A stretch of 37,964 nt of DNA, taken from NCBI GenBank assembly GCA_902594005.1, contig CACJKN010000011.1:1-37964 (forward strand), written 5' to 3'. The notes under the pieces were generated by a model, which saw only the letters and a program-made list of their open reading frames with translations, made no database searches and was not told where the DNA came from. This document shows, piece after piece, positions 1-8,317 of this stretch (position 1 is its first letter; every line of letters begins with the position of its first letter). Source of the stretch: an uncultured SAR86 cluster bacterium. GTDB lineage: Bacteria; Pseudomonadota; Gammaproteobacteria; Magnimaribacterales; D2472. Made by a program: the position numbers and the translations under genes.

Positions 1-402
1 ATCAGCATCAGTTGCTGTCACAGTGCCAATAGCCGTTTGATTTTCATCAGCACTAAAGGATGCGGAAGAAGTAAATGCCGGTGGATTAGAATCCTCTGGG
101 AGATCTTTAACAGTAATAGTTATACTTTGATTAGTTGAATTGGTTCCATCGCTGGCCGTAACCGTAGCTGAGTAACTAGATTTGGTTTCATAATCTGGGG
201 CATTAACAAACTCTAAATATCCTGTTGTCGGATTAATAGTTATTTCTGAACCTGAAATAGAATAGGTAATAGTGTCTCCATCAGGATCAGTTGCTGCGAC
301 ACTATAATTACTAGAACTGCCACTATGGATACTTAAATAAATTAATGTACTATTTTCATCGACATAAAAGGATGTTGGCGATGTAAATACCGGTGCATTG
401 TT
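1..402 (-). repeat. Second cadherin-like array in the lipoprotein gene (runs off the edge)
   Basis: One complete module (residues about 1439-1540) and the first 30 residues of another show the same DEN, TDPDGD, INPTTGYLEF and APDYETKSSY motifs as the first array. The window ends inside the second module, so the number of repeats beyond the edge is unknown. Confidence 0.75.
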
Positions 403-3400
403 GGAAACTGTTGCATCTCCACAAGCATAGGTTCTGGTATCGCTTACGTTTTGAGAGCTAGCAAAATAATCGAGAATATCTGTTAGGCTCTTTACTGTGG
501 TTCTGGTACTTGCGGATGTGTTAGCGCTAAATTTTCCATAGCTAGTAGATTTGTCTTGATTATAGATTTCAGGCGGGCTGTCACCTGATGAGTTCCACGG
601 ACTAGAATTATTCACAGTGTTGCCCCAGTCACTAGCGGAATTCCAAATACTTACTGAGCTCGAAGTATTGCCATAATTTCCGGAAGCATTACAGATGGAA
701 TCAGATCCTGTTTTAAGGCAACCGTAACAACCTAAATATGTTTCATCGCCTAGATATGATCCATATAAATAATATTTGGATGTGTCTGAATAGTTGTTAT
801 TTTCGCCATATATTCCTCCAATTTCATATACTGATACTTTCCCCATATTATTGGAACTTTGGCTATTGTTTGGATAACCGATGGCATACCTTTTTCCATC
901 TCTACTCATTGCTGGGTTTGAAGTAACAATTTTATCTACCTCAGATGAATCACCTGCAATATTTTCAATAATTTTCATATCAAAATAAGTATCTGAGTTA
1001 TTGATTGGTTTTTTCTTATAATATTTTTGAACGCCCTCTGAGTTGGTGCCAAAACCTCCAGCGGCTAGAATGTTTCCTTCTTTGCTGAGCTGAGAATACC
1101 ATCCAAAATAAGAATTATCTGCATCACCATATAATATATCTCCCCATGGACCATACCACTTGAAACTCCCACCACTCAGTCCATATTGATAAATTTCTAC
1201 CTTACCTTTGAAGTTATCATCTCCAGGAGAACCAATTGCTAACATAGCTCCATCACCACTTAAGCTAACCGATCTGCCAAATTGTTGATCTCTCTCATCT
1301 CCATCTACATCGGGTCCAACTTGGTCCCAAGATCCATTGGGTTTGAAAGCTGTTGGTGACACAAAGTCAAAAACTCTTACGCTACCGGTACTTAGTCTAA
1401 ATCCGGTATCATTATTTTTGGGAGCACCAATCGCAATTCTTGTTCCATCGGAACTTAAACTTACAGAGACTCCAAACAAACTTGAAGTTCCCTCACCTAA
1501 AAGATCTTCACCTTTTTGAACCCATTCAGAGCCGTTGTATTCATAGACTTGAACTTTACCAGCATAGTTTGGACTTCCTGATTCCTGATAATTAGGGAAT
1601 CCAATTGCAACAACATTTCCATCTTCACTAATACTGAGACCTATACCAGCTTCATCTATATTTTCTCCATATATACTATTTCCAAGTTTTTCCCAATCGC
1701 CGCTAGACCATTCGAAAATGCTGACATGGCCACTAAAACTTCCAAAGTTATCAGAGCTCGGTGATGATACAGCTAATCTGACCTGGGTAGGGTCTGATTG
1801 CCCGCTTAACGCAACTCTATAACCAAATTTATCACCAACTTCATCACAAGTTATGTCATTACCCACTTGAGACCAATCATCAGCATCAGTTGTAGTAGCA
1901 GTATTTCCCTCTTGATGAAAAACTCTGACATTCCCACAATTAGAATTAGCCTTATGAGAACCAATTGCTATCAAAGTGCCATCTGAATTTAAGCTACTGG
2001 CCCAACCAGATTCATGAGAAGCTTGTTTTCCATAGATTTCATTTCCAATTAATTTTCCATGAGTATCAATGATATTTACCTGAATTCTTGCATTATTCTG
2101 ATATGTGGGATCATAAAAAGTTACCAACGGTGAATATGTTGTATAGTAATCCCCTTCAAAATTAGGAGGATCTTTTGTGGCATTTGATGAATTAGAAGAT
2201 CTAAAGGAAAATCTACCTTGATCATTAATTTCAAATGTATCCGGATAGTCACTATCATCTACTTCATAATTAACTTGGTTTCCATCAGGATCTTCTGCGG
2301 TAACGGTTCCAATATAATATTGATTCTCAACTATGCTATATGATCTTGGTGACGTTAAAACAGGTGCATATTCATCTAGATCAGAAATTGCAACTGTAAT
2401 GATTTTTGAAGAAGAATAAATCCCATCGCTAACAGTAATTGGAGCGGAGTAACTTGATTTAGCTTCGTAATCCGGTGCAGTTACAAAGCTTAGCACCCCT
2501 GAAGATGGAGCAATATTTATCTCTGTGCTTGTGGTTGAAAAAGTAACAACGTCCCCATCGGCATCAGTTGCTGTCAAAGTTCCAATAGCAGTTTGATTTT
2601 CATTAACAGTGAAAGATGTTGAAGATGTAATAGATGGTGTATTGTCATTGATATTGTTTATGTTTATTGAAATCCCTTGCTCTGCGAAATTAGTACCGTC
2701 ACTAACAGTTACGCATCCTTCGTATAAAGATTTCACTTCATAGTCTGCACCTTCGGGATAGATAAAACTTAATAAACCATCCTGATTTATCTCAAGCCAA
2801 GTCCTGCCGCCGCCTAATGAGCAGTTACTCCCAAATTCGTCACGCACAATAAAAGTTAGTGTGTCTCCATCGATATCTGTAGCAGAAACAGTTCCTATAG
2901 TGCTTATGTTTTCATCAACACTGAACGAAGGTGATGATGTAATTTCAGGTGCATTGTCATTCGTATTTGTAATAACTATGGTTACATCCTTAGTTACGGT
3001 CTCAGTCCCATCGGTTAATGAAAATGTAATGAGATATGTACTCTTGGTCTCATAATCAGGAGGTTCTTTAAAGGTCAACACATTATCAGTAGAGAGATTA
3101 AAGCTATTAGCATCTGCACCCCCCATAGATAGTGTCAAGTCATCACCATCAACATCAGAAATGCTCACCGTAGCCACAGTTGTTTGATTTTCTTCAGCCT
3201 GAATGGTAGATGCTATATCAATTGAAGGGGCATCATTTGAAGCAGCAATATTTACTGTTACATCTGCGCTCGAGGTCTTATTACCTTGAGTGATCGTATA
3301 ACTAAAAGCATCTGTCCCATTAAAGTCATCGCTTGGAGTATAAATAACTTGCTCTGGTGAAGATCCAGTAACTGAGGTTACTCCATTGCTTCCATTGGAT

Positions 3401-4716
3401 GCAGTAACTGAAATTGGTGCAGTGGTAATATAAGAATCGTTTGCAACTACATTAATTGTTACGCTGGAATCCTCTTCAACTTCTGCATTATCAGCAAAAG
3501 CAGTTATATCGGGTGTGATTTCATTACTATCAATGCCTTGATCATCAGCAATGTAATTCAGAATATCCGAAGTATAGCTTGTAATGATTTCCTCTGAAGC
3601 AGAACCATTAGCTAAATTGACAATATCGGTTTGAAAAGTGTTCAAACTAAATCGAATTAAAGCAGTTGTTAGATCATCATTACTCTGAACTTGAATAATT
3701 GGCAACACCCCGGCCATAGCTTTAATGATATTGGTCTTATTTGCCTCTTCCATTGAAACAGACTTTGAGGTGAGAATATTTTCAATAACTTTTGTTATAA
3801 AATTTTGTGTTTCTATATCAACCTTTGTAGCAGTCGAGGCAAATTCAATTTCTAACTCTTCAGCAATAGAATTAAAGTAATCCTCGGTTGTTTCAGATGA
3901 CGCATTAAGGTTGTTAATAATATTTTGGATAGCAAAAGCAAGAATAGTGAGTTGGTTTCCTTTCTCATAAACATAATCATTTATCCCACCATCTCCTTTA
4001 TTTGCAACTGGATCAAAAGAGAAAATATCGATGCCTGGATCAATCCCAAGAATAGTGTTTACTGAAGAGCTATCCTGCATAAAAGCAGCAACTGAGGTTA
4101 CCGGAGTGATGACTTTAAAATCACTATGGCCATTCATCTTATGGACCATAAGAAAAGAACTCCCATTAAAATTCAATAGTGTTTGAGTATCTAAGTCAGT
4201 CCCTTCACCTGAGACTAAATTCCCATCAGTGTATCTAATAGAAAACTTTCCACTGTTATCAGAGTTTGTATTACTTAACTCTTCTCCATCCTCAGACCAA
4301 TTATTATTTTCATCAATCCAAACATTAGCCCCAGAAATATAGCCATCTACAACAACACCATCAGTCAACCTGTAACCCTCAACAGTAACAGTTGAGGATC
4401 TAGTTCCACCATCACCAGAGCAAGACAAGGTAAAGCTAATATTGCCAGCAGCTGAAATTGTGACTGTTTCAGATCCCGAAGTTCCTTTTGTTCCAGACCA
4501 AGCGCCTGAAGCAGAGCATGAGGTGGCATTTGAGGATGACCACGTTAGTGTTGAATTAGAACCAACAGATACCGAAGTTGGGTTAGCTGAAAAACTTAAA
4601 CTAGGCGCTGGTGATGTTGGGGTGGTTGGGGTTGATCCGCCACCTCCACCCCCGCCTCCGCATGAAGCTAAAATAAAAGTTAGGGTTGTAAAAAATAATG
4701 TGTTCTTTAAAGACAT
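1..4716 (-). CDS. Large cadherin-repeat/beta-propeller surface lipoprotein (3' end outside window)
   Basis: The frame is open from an ATG at 4716 to the window edge, giving 1572 residues without a stop, so the C-terminus is missing. Residues 1-19 are a lipoprotein signal with lipobox LASC and lipidated Cys19. Seven glycines and a Pro/Thr linker follow, then an Ig-like domain (about 40-95), a small beta module, and a mostly helical region to about 395. Next come a cadherin-like (tandem-95 type) domain (about 400-490), four cadherin-like repeats (about 493-880), a seven-repeat propeller (about 881-1305), a Cys-containing Tyr/Gly/Ser-rich segment (about 1315-1435), and at least two more cadherin repeats. 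Repeats carry Ca-binding-type DxDGD and APDYExKS motifs. Family knowledge suggests an outer-membrane-anchored adhesin or surface-display protein; the ligand is unknown. The gene starts 19 bases after rsmJ and is probably the last gene of that run. Confidence 0.88.
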   Translation of the reverse strand, partial: MSLKNTLFFTTLTFILASCGGGGGGGGSTPTTPTSPAPSLSFSANPTSVSVGSNSTLTWSSSNATSCSASGAWSGTKGTSGSETVTISAAGNISFTLSCSGDGGTRSSTVTVEGYRLTDGVVVDGYISGANVWIDENNNWSEDGEELSNTNSDNSGKFSIRYTDGNLVSGEGTDLDTQTLLNFNGSSFLMVHKMNGHSDFKVITPVTSVAAFMQDSSSVNTILGIDPGIDIFSFDPVANKGDGGINDYVYEKGNQLTILAFAIQNIINNLNASSETTEDYFNSIAEELEIEFASTATKVDIETQNFITKVIENILTSKSVSMEEANKTNIIKAMAGVLPIIQVQSNDDLTTALIRFSLNTFQTDIVNLANGSASEEIITSYTSDILNYIADDQGIDSNEITPDITAFADNAEVEEDSSVTINVVANDSYITTAPISVTASNGSNGVTSVTGSSPEQVIYTPSDDFNGTDAFSYTITQGNKTSSADVTVNIAASNDAPSIDIASTIQAEENQTTVATVSISDVDGDDLTLSMGGADANSFNLSTDNVLTFKEPPDYETKSTYLITFSLTDGTETVTKDVTIVITNTNDNAPEITSSPSFSVDENISTIGTVSATDIDGDTLTFIVRDEFGSNCSLGGGRTWLEINQDGLLSFIYPEGADYEVKSLYEGCVTVSDGTNFAEQGISININNINDNTPSITSSTSFTVNENQTAIGTLTATDADGDVVTFSTTSTEINIAPSSGVLSFVTAPDYEAKSSYSAPITVSDGIYSSSKIITVAISDLDEYAPVLTSPRSYSIVENQYYIGTVTAEDPDGNQVNYEVDDSDYPDTFEINDQGRFSFRSSNSSNATKDPPNFEGDYYTTYSPLVTFYDPTYQNNARIQVNIIDTHGKLIGNEIYGKQASHESGWASSLNSDGTLIAIGSHKANSNCGNVRVFHQEGNTATTTDADDWSQVGNDITCDEVGDKFGYRVALSGQSDPTQVRLAVSSPSSDNFGSFSGHVSIFEWSSGDWEKLGNSIYGENIDEAGIGLSISEDGNVVAIGFPNYQESGSPNYAGKVQVYEYNGSEWVQKGEDLLGEGTSSLFGVSVSLSSDGTRIAIGAPKNNDTGFRLSTGSVRVFDFVSPTAFKPNGSWDQVGPDVDGDERDQQFGRSVSLSGDGAMLAIGSPGDDNFKGKVEIYQYGLSGGSFKWYGPWGDILYGDADNSYFGWYSQLSKEGNILAAGGFGTNSEGVQKYYKKKPINNSDTYFDMKIIENIAGDSSEVDKIVTSNPAMSRDGKRYAIGYPNNSQSSNNMGKVSVYEIGGIYGENNNYSDTSKYYLYGSYLGDETYLGCYGCLKTGSDSICNASGNYGNTSSSVSIWNSASDWGNTVNNSSPWNSSGDSPPEIYNQDKSTSYGKFSANTSASTRTTVKSLTDILDYFASSQNVSDTRTYACGDATVSNNAPVFTSPTSFYVDENSTLIYLSIHSGSSSNYSVAATDPDGDTITYSISGSEITINPTTGYLEFVNAPDYETKSSYSATVTASDGTNSTNQSITITVKDLPEDSNPPAFTSSASFSADENQTAIGTVTATDAD
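535..745 (-). other. Tyr/Gly/Ser-rich YLG...SIWN segment in the lipoprotein
   Basis: Residues about 1325-1395 begin YLGCYGC and continue with SDSICN, a GNYGN turn, SVSIWN, SPWN, a PPEI strand and YGKFSAN. The alternating 'YG... SxS(I/P)WN' pattern resembles a short repeat family I recall from secreted bacterial proteins, but I cannot name it. It follows the propeller and precedes the second cadherin array. Three cysteines lie close together (residues about 1328-1340) in an otherwise Cys-poor region, so a local disulfide or metal site is possible. Confidence 0.45.
800..2076 (-). repeat. Seven-repeat beta-propeller region inside the lipoprotein gene
   Basis: Seven copies of an LSxDGxxxAIGxP-like motif lie about 60 residues apart, near DNA positions 1985, 1795, 1615, 1443, 1243, 1073 and 890. 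Each is followed by a GxVxVYE strand and a WxQxGxDI strand. Seven evenly spaced copies fit one closed seven-bladed propeller, related to FG-GAP/integrin-alpha-like propellers. The second copy lacks the DG turn (GQSDPTQVRLAVSSP) and the sixth reads LSKEGNILAAGGF, so the blades have diverged. The blade count is read from the sequence; the fold is inferred. Confidence 0.72.
2077..3240 (-). repeat. Array of four cadherin-like repeats inside the lipoprotein gene
   Basis: Four modules of about 90-105 residues begin near residues 493, 586, 689 and 780 (DNA near 3240, 2960, 2650 and 2375). Each has an N-terminal APxxTS-like strand, a DENxxxIGT motif, a TDxDGD turn and a DYExKSxY motif before the last strand. 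The third module closely resembles those at 1-402 at the DNA level. For example, 2557-2606 differs from 1-50 at 6 of 50 bases by eye. Confidence 0.8.
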
Positions 4717-4735
4717 ACCTAAATGTTAACAATGT

Positions 4736-5383
4736 TTAACTTGATTGTGAATTGATATAAATATCATATCTAACAGCTTTCCCTTTTACTTGGTAGTTAA
4801 TATTTTCTTTTCTTAAGGGATCACTTTTTATTGGTCTTTTAATGATGATTTTTCTATATTTCTTTTTTAATAAATCCTCAAAAATTAACCTGCTAGTGTC
4901 ATCTAAACTTTCATGTCTTAGGATATGACTTATTTTTTGGAGCAAGCCTGATCTTTTGAGGTTTTGATTCGATTTGTTGAACATCGGATCAAAATAGAAG
5001 ATATCTGAATCTAAATAGGAATCTATAATTTTAGCTGAGTCTGAATTTATTAATGAAAGCTTTTCAAAAAAATTATATTCCTTCTTTGCTCTGAATATAG
5101 CATCATCTAAAAGCCTATAAAGAATTTTACTTTGCTCGCATGCAACAACTTCATGACCTAGTTTTAAAAAAATTATCGTATCAATCAATGATCCTGCCGT
5201 TGCATCAAAAATCTTTAGTTGAGCTTTATTTTTACCTATAGCTTTTTTAAATAGTGATTCGTGCTCAATTCTCTTCAATCGGTTAAATAATCGACCTTTA
5301 AGAAAATCAAAACTTAAACTTTCTTTATCACTGATCTTATAGTGAAGGATATTATCTATATAAAAGAAATTTTCTTCTTTCAC
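4736..5383 (-). CDS. rsmJ: 16S rRNA m2G1516 methyltransferase RsmJ
   Basis: RsmJ uses S-adenosylmethionine to N2-methylate G1516 of 16S rRNA in the small subunit. At 215 residues it is a little shorter than the usual ~250. Visible family marks are the SAM-binding start DATAG (residues 60-64), the catalytic-site YFDPMF (about 129-134), the IIIKRP strand and the C-terminal KGKAVRYDIY. The family's usual DATAGLGRD loop reads DATAGSLID here, so the glycine-rich SAM loop is altered. The start is a GTG at 5383 overlapping the uppP stop (GTGA), which implies coupled translation. No other in-frame start fits the family N-terminus better. Confidence 0.82.
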   Translation of the reverse strand: MKEENFFYIDNILHYKISDKESLSFDFLKGRLFNRLKRIEHESLFKKAIGKNKAQLKIFDATAGSLIDTIIFLKLGHEVVACEQSKILYRLLDDAIFRAKKEYNFFEKLSLINSDSAKIIDSYLDSDIFYFDPMFNKSNQNLKRSGLLQKISHILRHESLDDTSRLIFEDLLKKKYRKIIIKRPIKSDPLRKENINYQVKGKAVRYDIYINSQSS

Positions 5384-6168
5384 AGAATTATCAATAATAG
5401 GCCTAAAAAGATTCTATATATAAAAAAAGGTGTCATACCAATTCGCTCAACAAATTGAAGAAAATACTTAATAGTAAAGAAAGCAACCAATGCTGAGGTT
5501 ATAAATCCAACAAAAAGTTGTGCATTGAAAATATCCAAATTAGCAGCAATTGAATCACCAACCAAAAAGATTAATGCTCCCAAAATGGTTGGGATAGCTA
5601 AAAGAAATGCAAATCTGGAGGAATCTTTTAAATTTAATCCTAAAAATAAACAAGCCATGATTACCACTCCTGACCTTGAGGCACCGGGAATTAATGCAAA
5701 GACTTGAACGCAGCCAATAAATAAGCTCATTAATATAGATAAATGAAATATATCCTTATTTTTTTTAGATAAATAAAAACTCAACAGAAGCAGAGAAGCA
5801 AAGAAAATATTTGACCATGCAATAAGCTCTTTAGTTACTAATCTTTGTGAAATTAAATCATTTAAAAATATTCCTGCGAAGACAATTGGTAGTGTTGCAA
5901 TCAATAAATTAATAGCAACTCTTCTTTCACTTTGATAACTGCTGGAAGAACTAAATATTGATAATGCATAAACTTTTATATCTTTTTTAAAGAAATAGAT
6001 TACAGCACACAGAGTTCCAGCATGAACCGCAATATCAAACTCTAATCCTAAATCATTTGCACCAAATAAAAGAGAAGGGATAAGAAGATGAGCTGAGCTT
6101 GATATAGGAAGAAATTCTGTAAGGCCTTGAACAAGCCCGAGAATAAGGCTTAAAAAAATATCAGACAT
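5380..6168 (-). CDS. uppP: Undecaprenyl-diphosphatase UppP (BacA)
   Basis: This inner-membrane phosphatase converts undecaprenyl diphosphate to the monophosphate and so recycles the lipid carrier for peptidoglycan and other surface polymers. The 262 residues match family length and contain about eight hydrophobic segments. Both signature regions are present: GLTEFLPISSSAH near residues 15-27, with the catalytic Glu, and PGASRSG near 160-166, with the catalytic Arg. The gene overlaps tsaB upstream by 8 bases and rsmJ downstream by 4. The conserved TGH of the first motif is SAH here, a common variant. Confidence 0.95.
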   Translation of the reverse strand: MSDIFLSLILGLVQGLTEFLPISSSAHLLIPSLLFGANDLGLEFDIAVHAGTLCAVIYFFKKDIKVYALSIFSSSSSYQSERRVAINLLIATLPIVFAGIFLNDLISQRLVTKELIAWSNIFFASLLLLSFYLSKKNKDIFHLSILMSLFIGCVQVFALIPGASRSGVVIMACLFLGLNLKDSSRFAFLLAIPTILGALIFLVGDSIAANLDIFNAQLFVGFITSALVAFFTIKYFLQFVERIGMTPFFIYRIFLGLLLIIL

Positions 6169-6613
6169 TCATCTCTCTAAAGCTATGCTCCTCATCATGA
6201 ATTGGATTCACAGAAGAAGGAGCTGAGTCTAAATAATCATCAACGCTTAGCTTAACGAGATTTATCATCTCAATCGAGTTAGCTTTGTCAGTGCCTTTAT
6301 TTTTTTGCCTAAAATCACTTAGTTCGTCACAGCTAATGCCAGCTAATGGCTTATTTAACCCAGTGCATAAAGCTTTAAAAAAACTAACTGATGATCGAAC
6401 GGCGGTATAAGAAGATCCTGGACCCGTGCAAACAAGAAAAAGATCAATGTCTGCTAAATCTTCATGACGAAGATGTAATTTTTTAAAAAATGCTTCCCAA
6501 GAAGGTCTAGTTTTTTTCGCGTGCTCTATTATTTCTGTCTTAATATCATTTTCTAGGAGGACTGACATTGAAGATTTTTCTTGCATAGAGCCGTCATAGG
6601 AAATTATTTTCAT
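6161..6613 (-). CDS. tsaB: Short TsaB-like tRNA threonylcarbamoyladenosine partner protein
   Basis: TsaB is the inactive partner of TsaD in the TsaBDE complex that makes t6A37 in tRNAs reading ANN codons. The N-terminal ASKHA-type fold is visible: IISYDGS near residue 3, a central DLFLVCTGPGSSYTAVRSS (matching the family's GPGSFTGVR) and KPLAGIS. At 150 residues the protein is far shorter than the usual ~220-230. It ends soon after the first domain, replacing the second half with an unrelated ~45-residue tail. The frame has a clean ATG and stop and overlaps uppP, so it looks like a functional reduction, though an old truncation cannot be excluded. Confidence 0.75.
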   Translation of the reverse strand: MKIISYDGSMQEKSSMSVLLENDIKTEIIEHAKKTRPSWEAFFKKLHLRHEDLADIDLFLVCTGPGSSYTAVRSSVSFFKALCTGLNKPLAGISCDELSDFRQKNKGTDKANSIEMINLVKLSVDDYLDSAPSSVNPIHDEEHSFREMNV

Positions 6614-6615
6614 TT

Positions 6616-7260
6616 TTATAAATAAGACTTAATTTCACTAAAAACTTCATCAACTAATTGATTACCGTTTATAGAAATAAAACTCATAATGCCCTCTGAA
6701 GCCTTTGATTTGTAAAAATCTGTTAGTGGTTTGGTTTGAGAATGATAAACCTCAAGCCTTTTTTTAACGGTCTCAGGAAAATCATCCTCTCTTTGAATTA
6801 ATGGCTCTCCTGTCTCGTCATCTAAGCCTTCGGCTTTTGGTGGATTAAATTCAATATGATAGCTTCTACCAGATGCTATATGAAATCTTCTACCAGACAT
6901 CCTTTTAATAATTAGTTCATCATCAAGTGATATATCTATAACCTTGTTTACCTCTATATCATTCTGTAAAAAAAGATTGGCTTGCCCTAGAGTCCTTGGC
7001 ACTCCATCGAATAAGTAACCAGACTTACAATCTGACTGATTGATGCGATCATTTATTAATTCAATGATAATATCATCTGAAACGAGCTTGCCGGAGTTAA
7101 GAATATCTTCAACTCTATTACCTAAATCACTTTTAGAGGCCACAGCAGATCGCAACATATCGCCAGTACTTATTTTTGGGATACCTAGATCAGCTGAAAT
7201 AAGATCTGCTTGAGTGCCCTTTCCTGCACCAGGTGGTCCTAATAGTATGAAGGTATTCAT
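6616..7260 (-). CDS. adk: Adenylate kinase
   Basis: Adenylate kinase catalyses AMP + ATP = 2 ADP in the cytoplasm and balances adenine nucleotides. The 214 residues equal the E. coli length. The P-loop GPPGAGKGT is at residues 8-16, the AMP-binding TGDMLR follows, and GYLFDGVPRT corresponds to the DGFPRT motif. The long lid domain (about 122-160) has the sequence of the zinc-free type, without the four cysteines. The start ATG overlaps the acpS stop by 4 bases. Location between acpS and tsaB suggests cotranscription with the lepA-rsmJ run. Confidence 0.97.
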   Translation of the reverse strand: MNTFILLGPPGAGKGTQADLISADLGIPKISTGDMLRSAVASKSDLGNRVEDILNSGKLVSDDIIIELINDRINQSDCKSGYLFDGVPRTLGQANLFLQNDIEVNKVIDISLDDELIIKRMSGRRFHIASGRSYHIEFNPPKAEGLDDETGEPLIQREDDFPETVKKRLEVYHSQTKPLTDFYKSKASEGIMSFISINGNQLVDEVFSEIKSYL

Positions 7261-7631
7261 GTTTCTAATACTACAAATGCAACAACATAGTTTTCTGTAT
7301 CTGAAAGACTAACATGCGCTTTTGTTATCCCCAAATTCTTAAATTCTTTTTTTGCTGCTTCATGCGTAACAACAGAGGGTTTACCTAATTTATCCTTAAT
7401 AATCTCAATTCTATCTAAGTAATAAGGCTCTCTAAAGCCAGTTCCAAGCGCTTTGACGAAAGCCTCTTTAAACGCAAATTTTTTTGCAAGAAATATAGTT
7501 TGATCTTTAGTTTTTTTATTAAATTCTTCAAGTTCATTGGTATGAAGGATTTTTTTTGCTATTCCCTCAAGATCTTTAATTTTCTTAAAGCGATTAATTT
7601 CAACAATATCTATGCCTGTTCCTATTATCAT
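7257..7631 (-). CDS. acpS: Holo-[acyl-carrier-protein] synthase AcpS
   Basis: AcpS transfers 4'-phosphopantetheine from CoA to the serine of acyl carrier protein, activating it for fatty-acid synthesis. The protein is 124 residues, the normal size. The magnesium-binding GTGIDIVEI (Asp8) and FAFKEAFVKALGTG (Glu and catalytic Lys) motifs are intact, as is the C-terminal HVSLSDT. It overlaps recO and adk by 4 bases each. In E. coli and Pseudomonas pdxJ lies between recO and acpS; here recO runs straight into acpS. Confidence 0.96.
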   Translation of the reverse strand: MIIGTGIDIVEINRFKKIKDLEGIAKKILHTNELEEFNKKTKDQTIFLAKKFAFKEAFVKALGTGFREPYYLDRIEIIKDKLGKPSVVTHEAAKKEFKNLGITKAHVSLSDTENYVVAFVVLET

Positions 7632-8317
7632 TTTTTTAAAGTCTTAAAAATTTCTCTGCTTTTTAAATCACCGCCGTCAAGACTATAACCTATGGCCATT
7701 GTTGTTAATGATTTAAATTTCTTTTTGTTTATATCCTTAAAATTTAATTTTGATATTGAGATAATTTCATTACCTTCAAAAAATCCATTAGGAGACTCTT
7801 TGAAGCCAAGCTCAGGAACAAAATCATAAGATTTATTCAATTCAATACTTTGTCCAGAATCAACCTCATTCATAAAGTTAATTCCATAACCGAGCATTTC
7901 TAATAAATCTAATTCAAATTTCCTTAGGACTATATCGATTTCTTCGCTAGATTTTACTTCTATTAAGAACTTATTATAGAGATTGAATAACTCACTTTGC
8001 GGAGCGCCTTGAGGAAGGATCTTTATTAACAGCTCATTTATGTATAGAAGTGTATAAGAAAGCTTTGAAAAACTATCCGAAAAAAAATCTTCTTTGTCCA
8101 CATTAGTTAAAGTTTTTAGCTCTGACCTACCTCGATAAGTAATCCTTAATTTTGAAAAAGGAGATAAAACACCGAAAAACTTAGATTTTGGTTTTTTAGC
8201 GCCACGTGCAATTACAGATATACGACCATTTTCCAAAGTAAACATCTCTGCTATAACGCTCGTATTGCCATATGGCCTTTGATGTAAAAGAAAAGCATCA
8301 TGCCATAATTCAGTCAT
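7628..8317 (-). CDS. recO: DNA repair protein RecO
   Basis: RecO works with RecR (and RecF) to load RecA on SSB-coated single-stranded DNA in gap repair. The N-terminal OB-fold is recognisable from the alternating pattern around residues 8-80 (AFLLHQRPYGNTSVIAEMFT, then ARGAKKPKSK). The helical C-terminal part carries the usual Leu-rich segment (LLEMLGYGINF). At 229 residues it is of normal length. No zinc-finger cysteines are seen, as in other gammaproteobacteria. It overlaps era by 8 bases. Confidence 0.9.
   Translation of the reverse strand: MTELWHDAFLLHQRPYGNTSVIAEMFTLENGRISVIARGAKKPKSKFFGVLSPFSKLRITYRGRSELKTLTNVDKEDFFSDSFSKLSYTLLYINELLIKILPQGAPQSELFNLYNKFLIEVKSSEEIDIVLRKFELDLLEMLGYGINFMNEVDSGQSIELNKSYDFVPELGFKESPNGFFEGNEIISISKLNFKDINKKKFKSLTTMAIGYSLDGGDLKSREIFKTLKK

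Noticed and set aside
1-4716. CRISPR-like or intergenic repeat array
   Set aside because: The repeats are protein-level domains of unequal length in one open frame, with no short identical repeats or unique spacers.
4442-4729. Plus-strand frame encoding a Pro- and acid-rich 95-residue peptide
   Set aside because: It is antisense to the polyglycine and Ig-like part of the lipoprotein; its proline run is the complement of the glycine codons. The minus-strand frame has a clear signal and domains.
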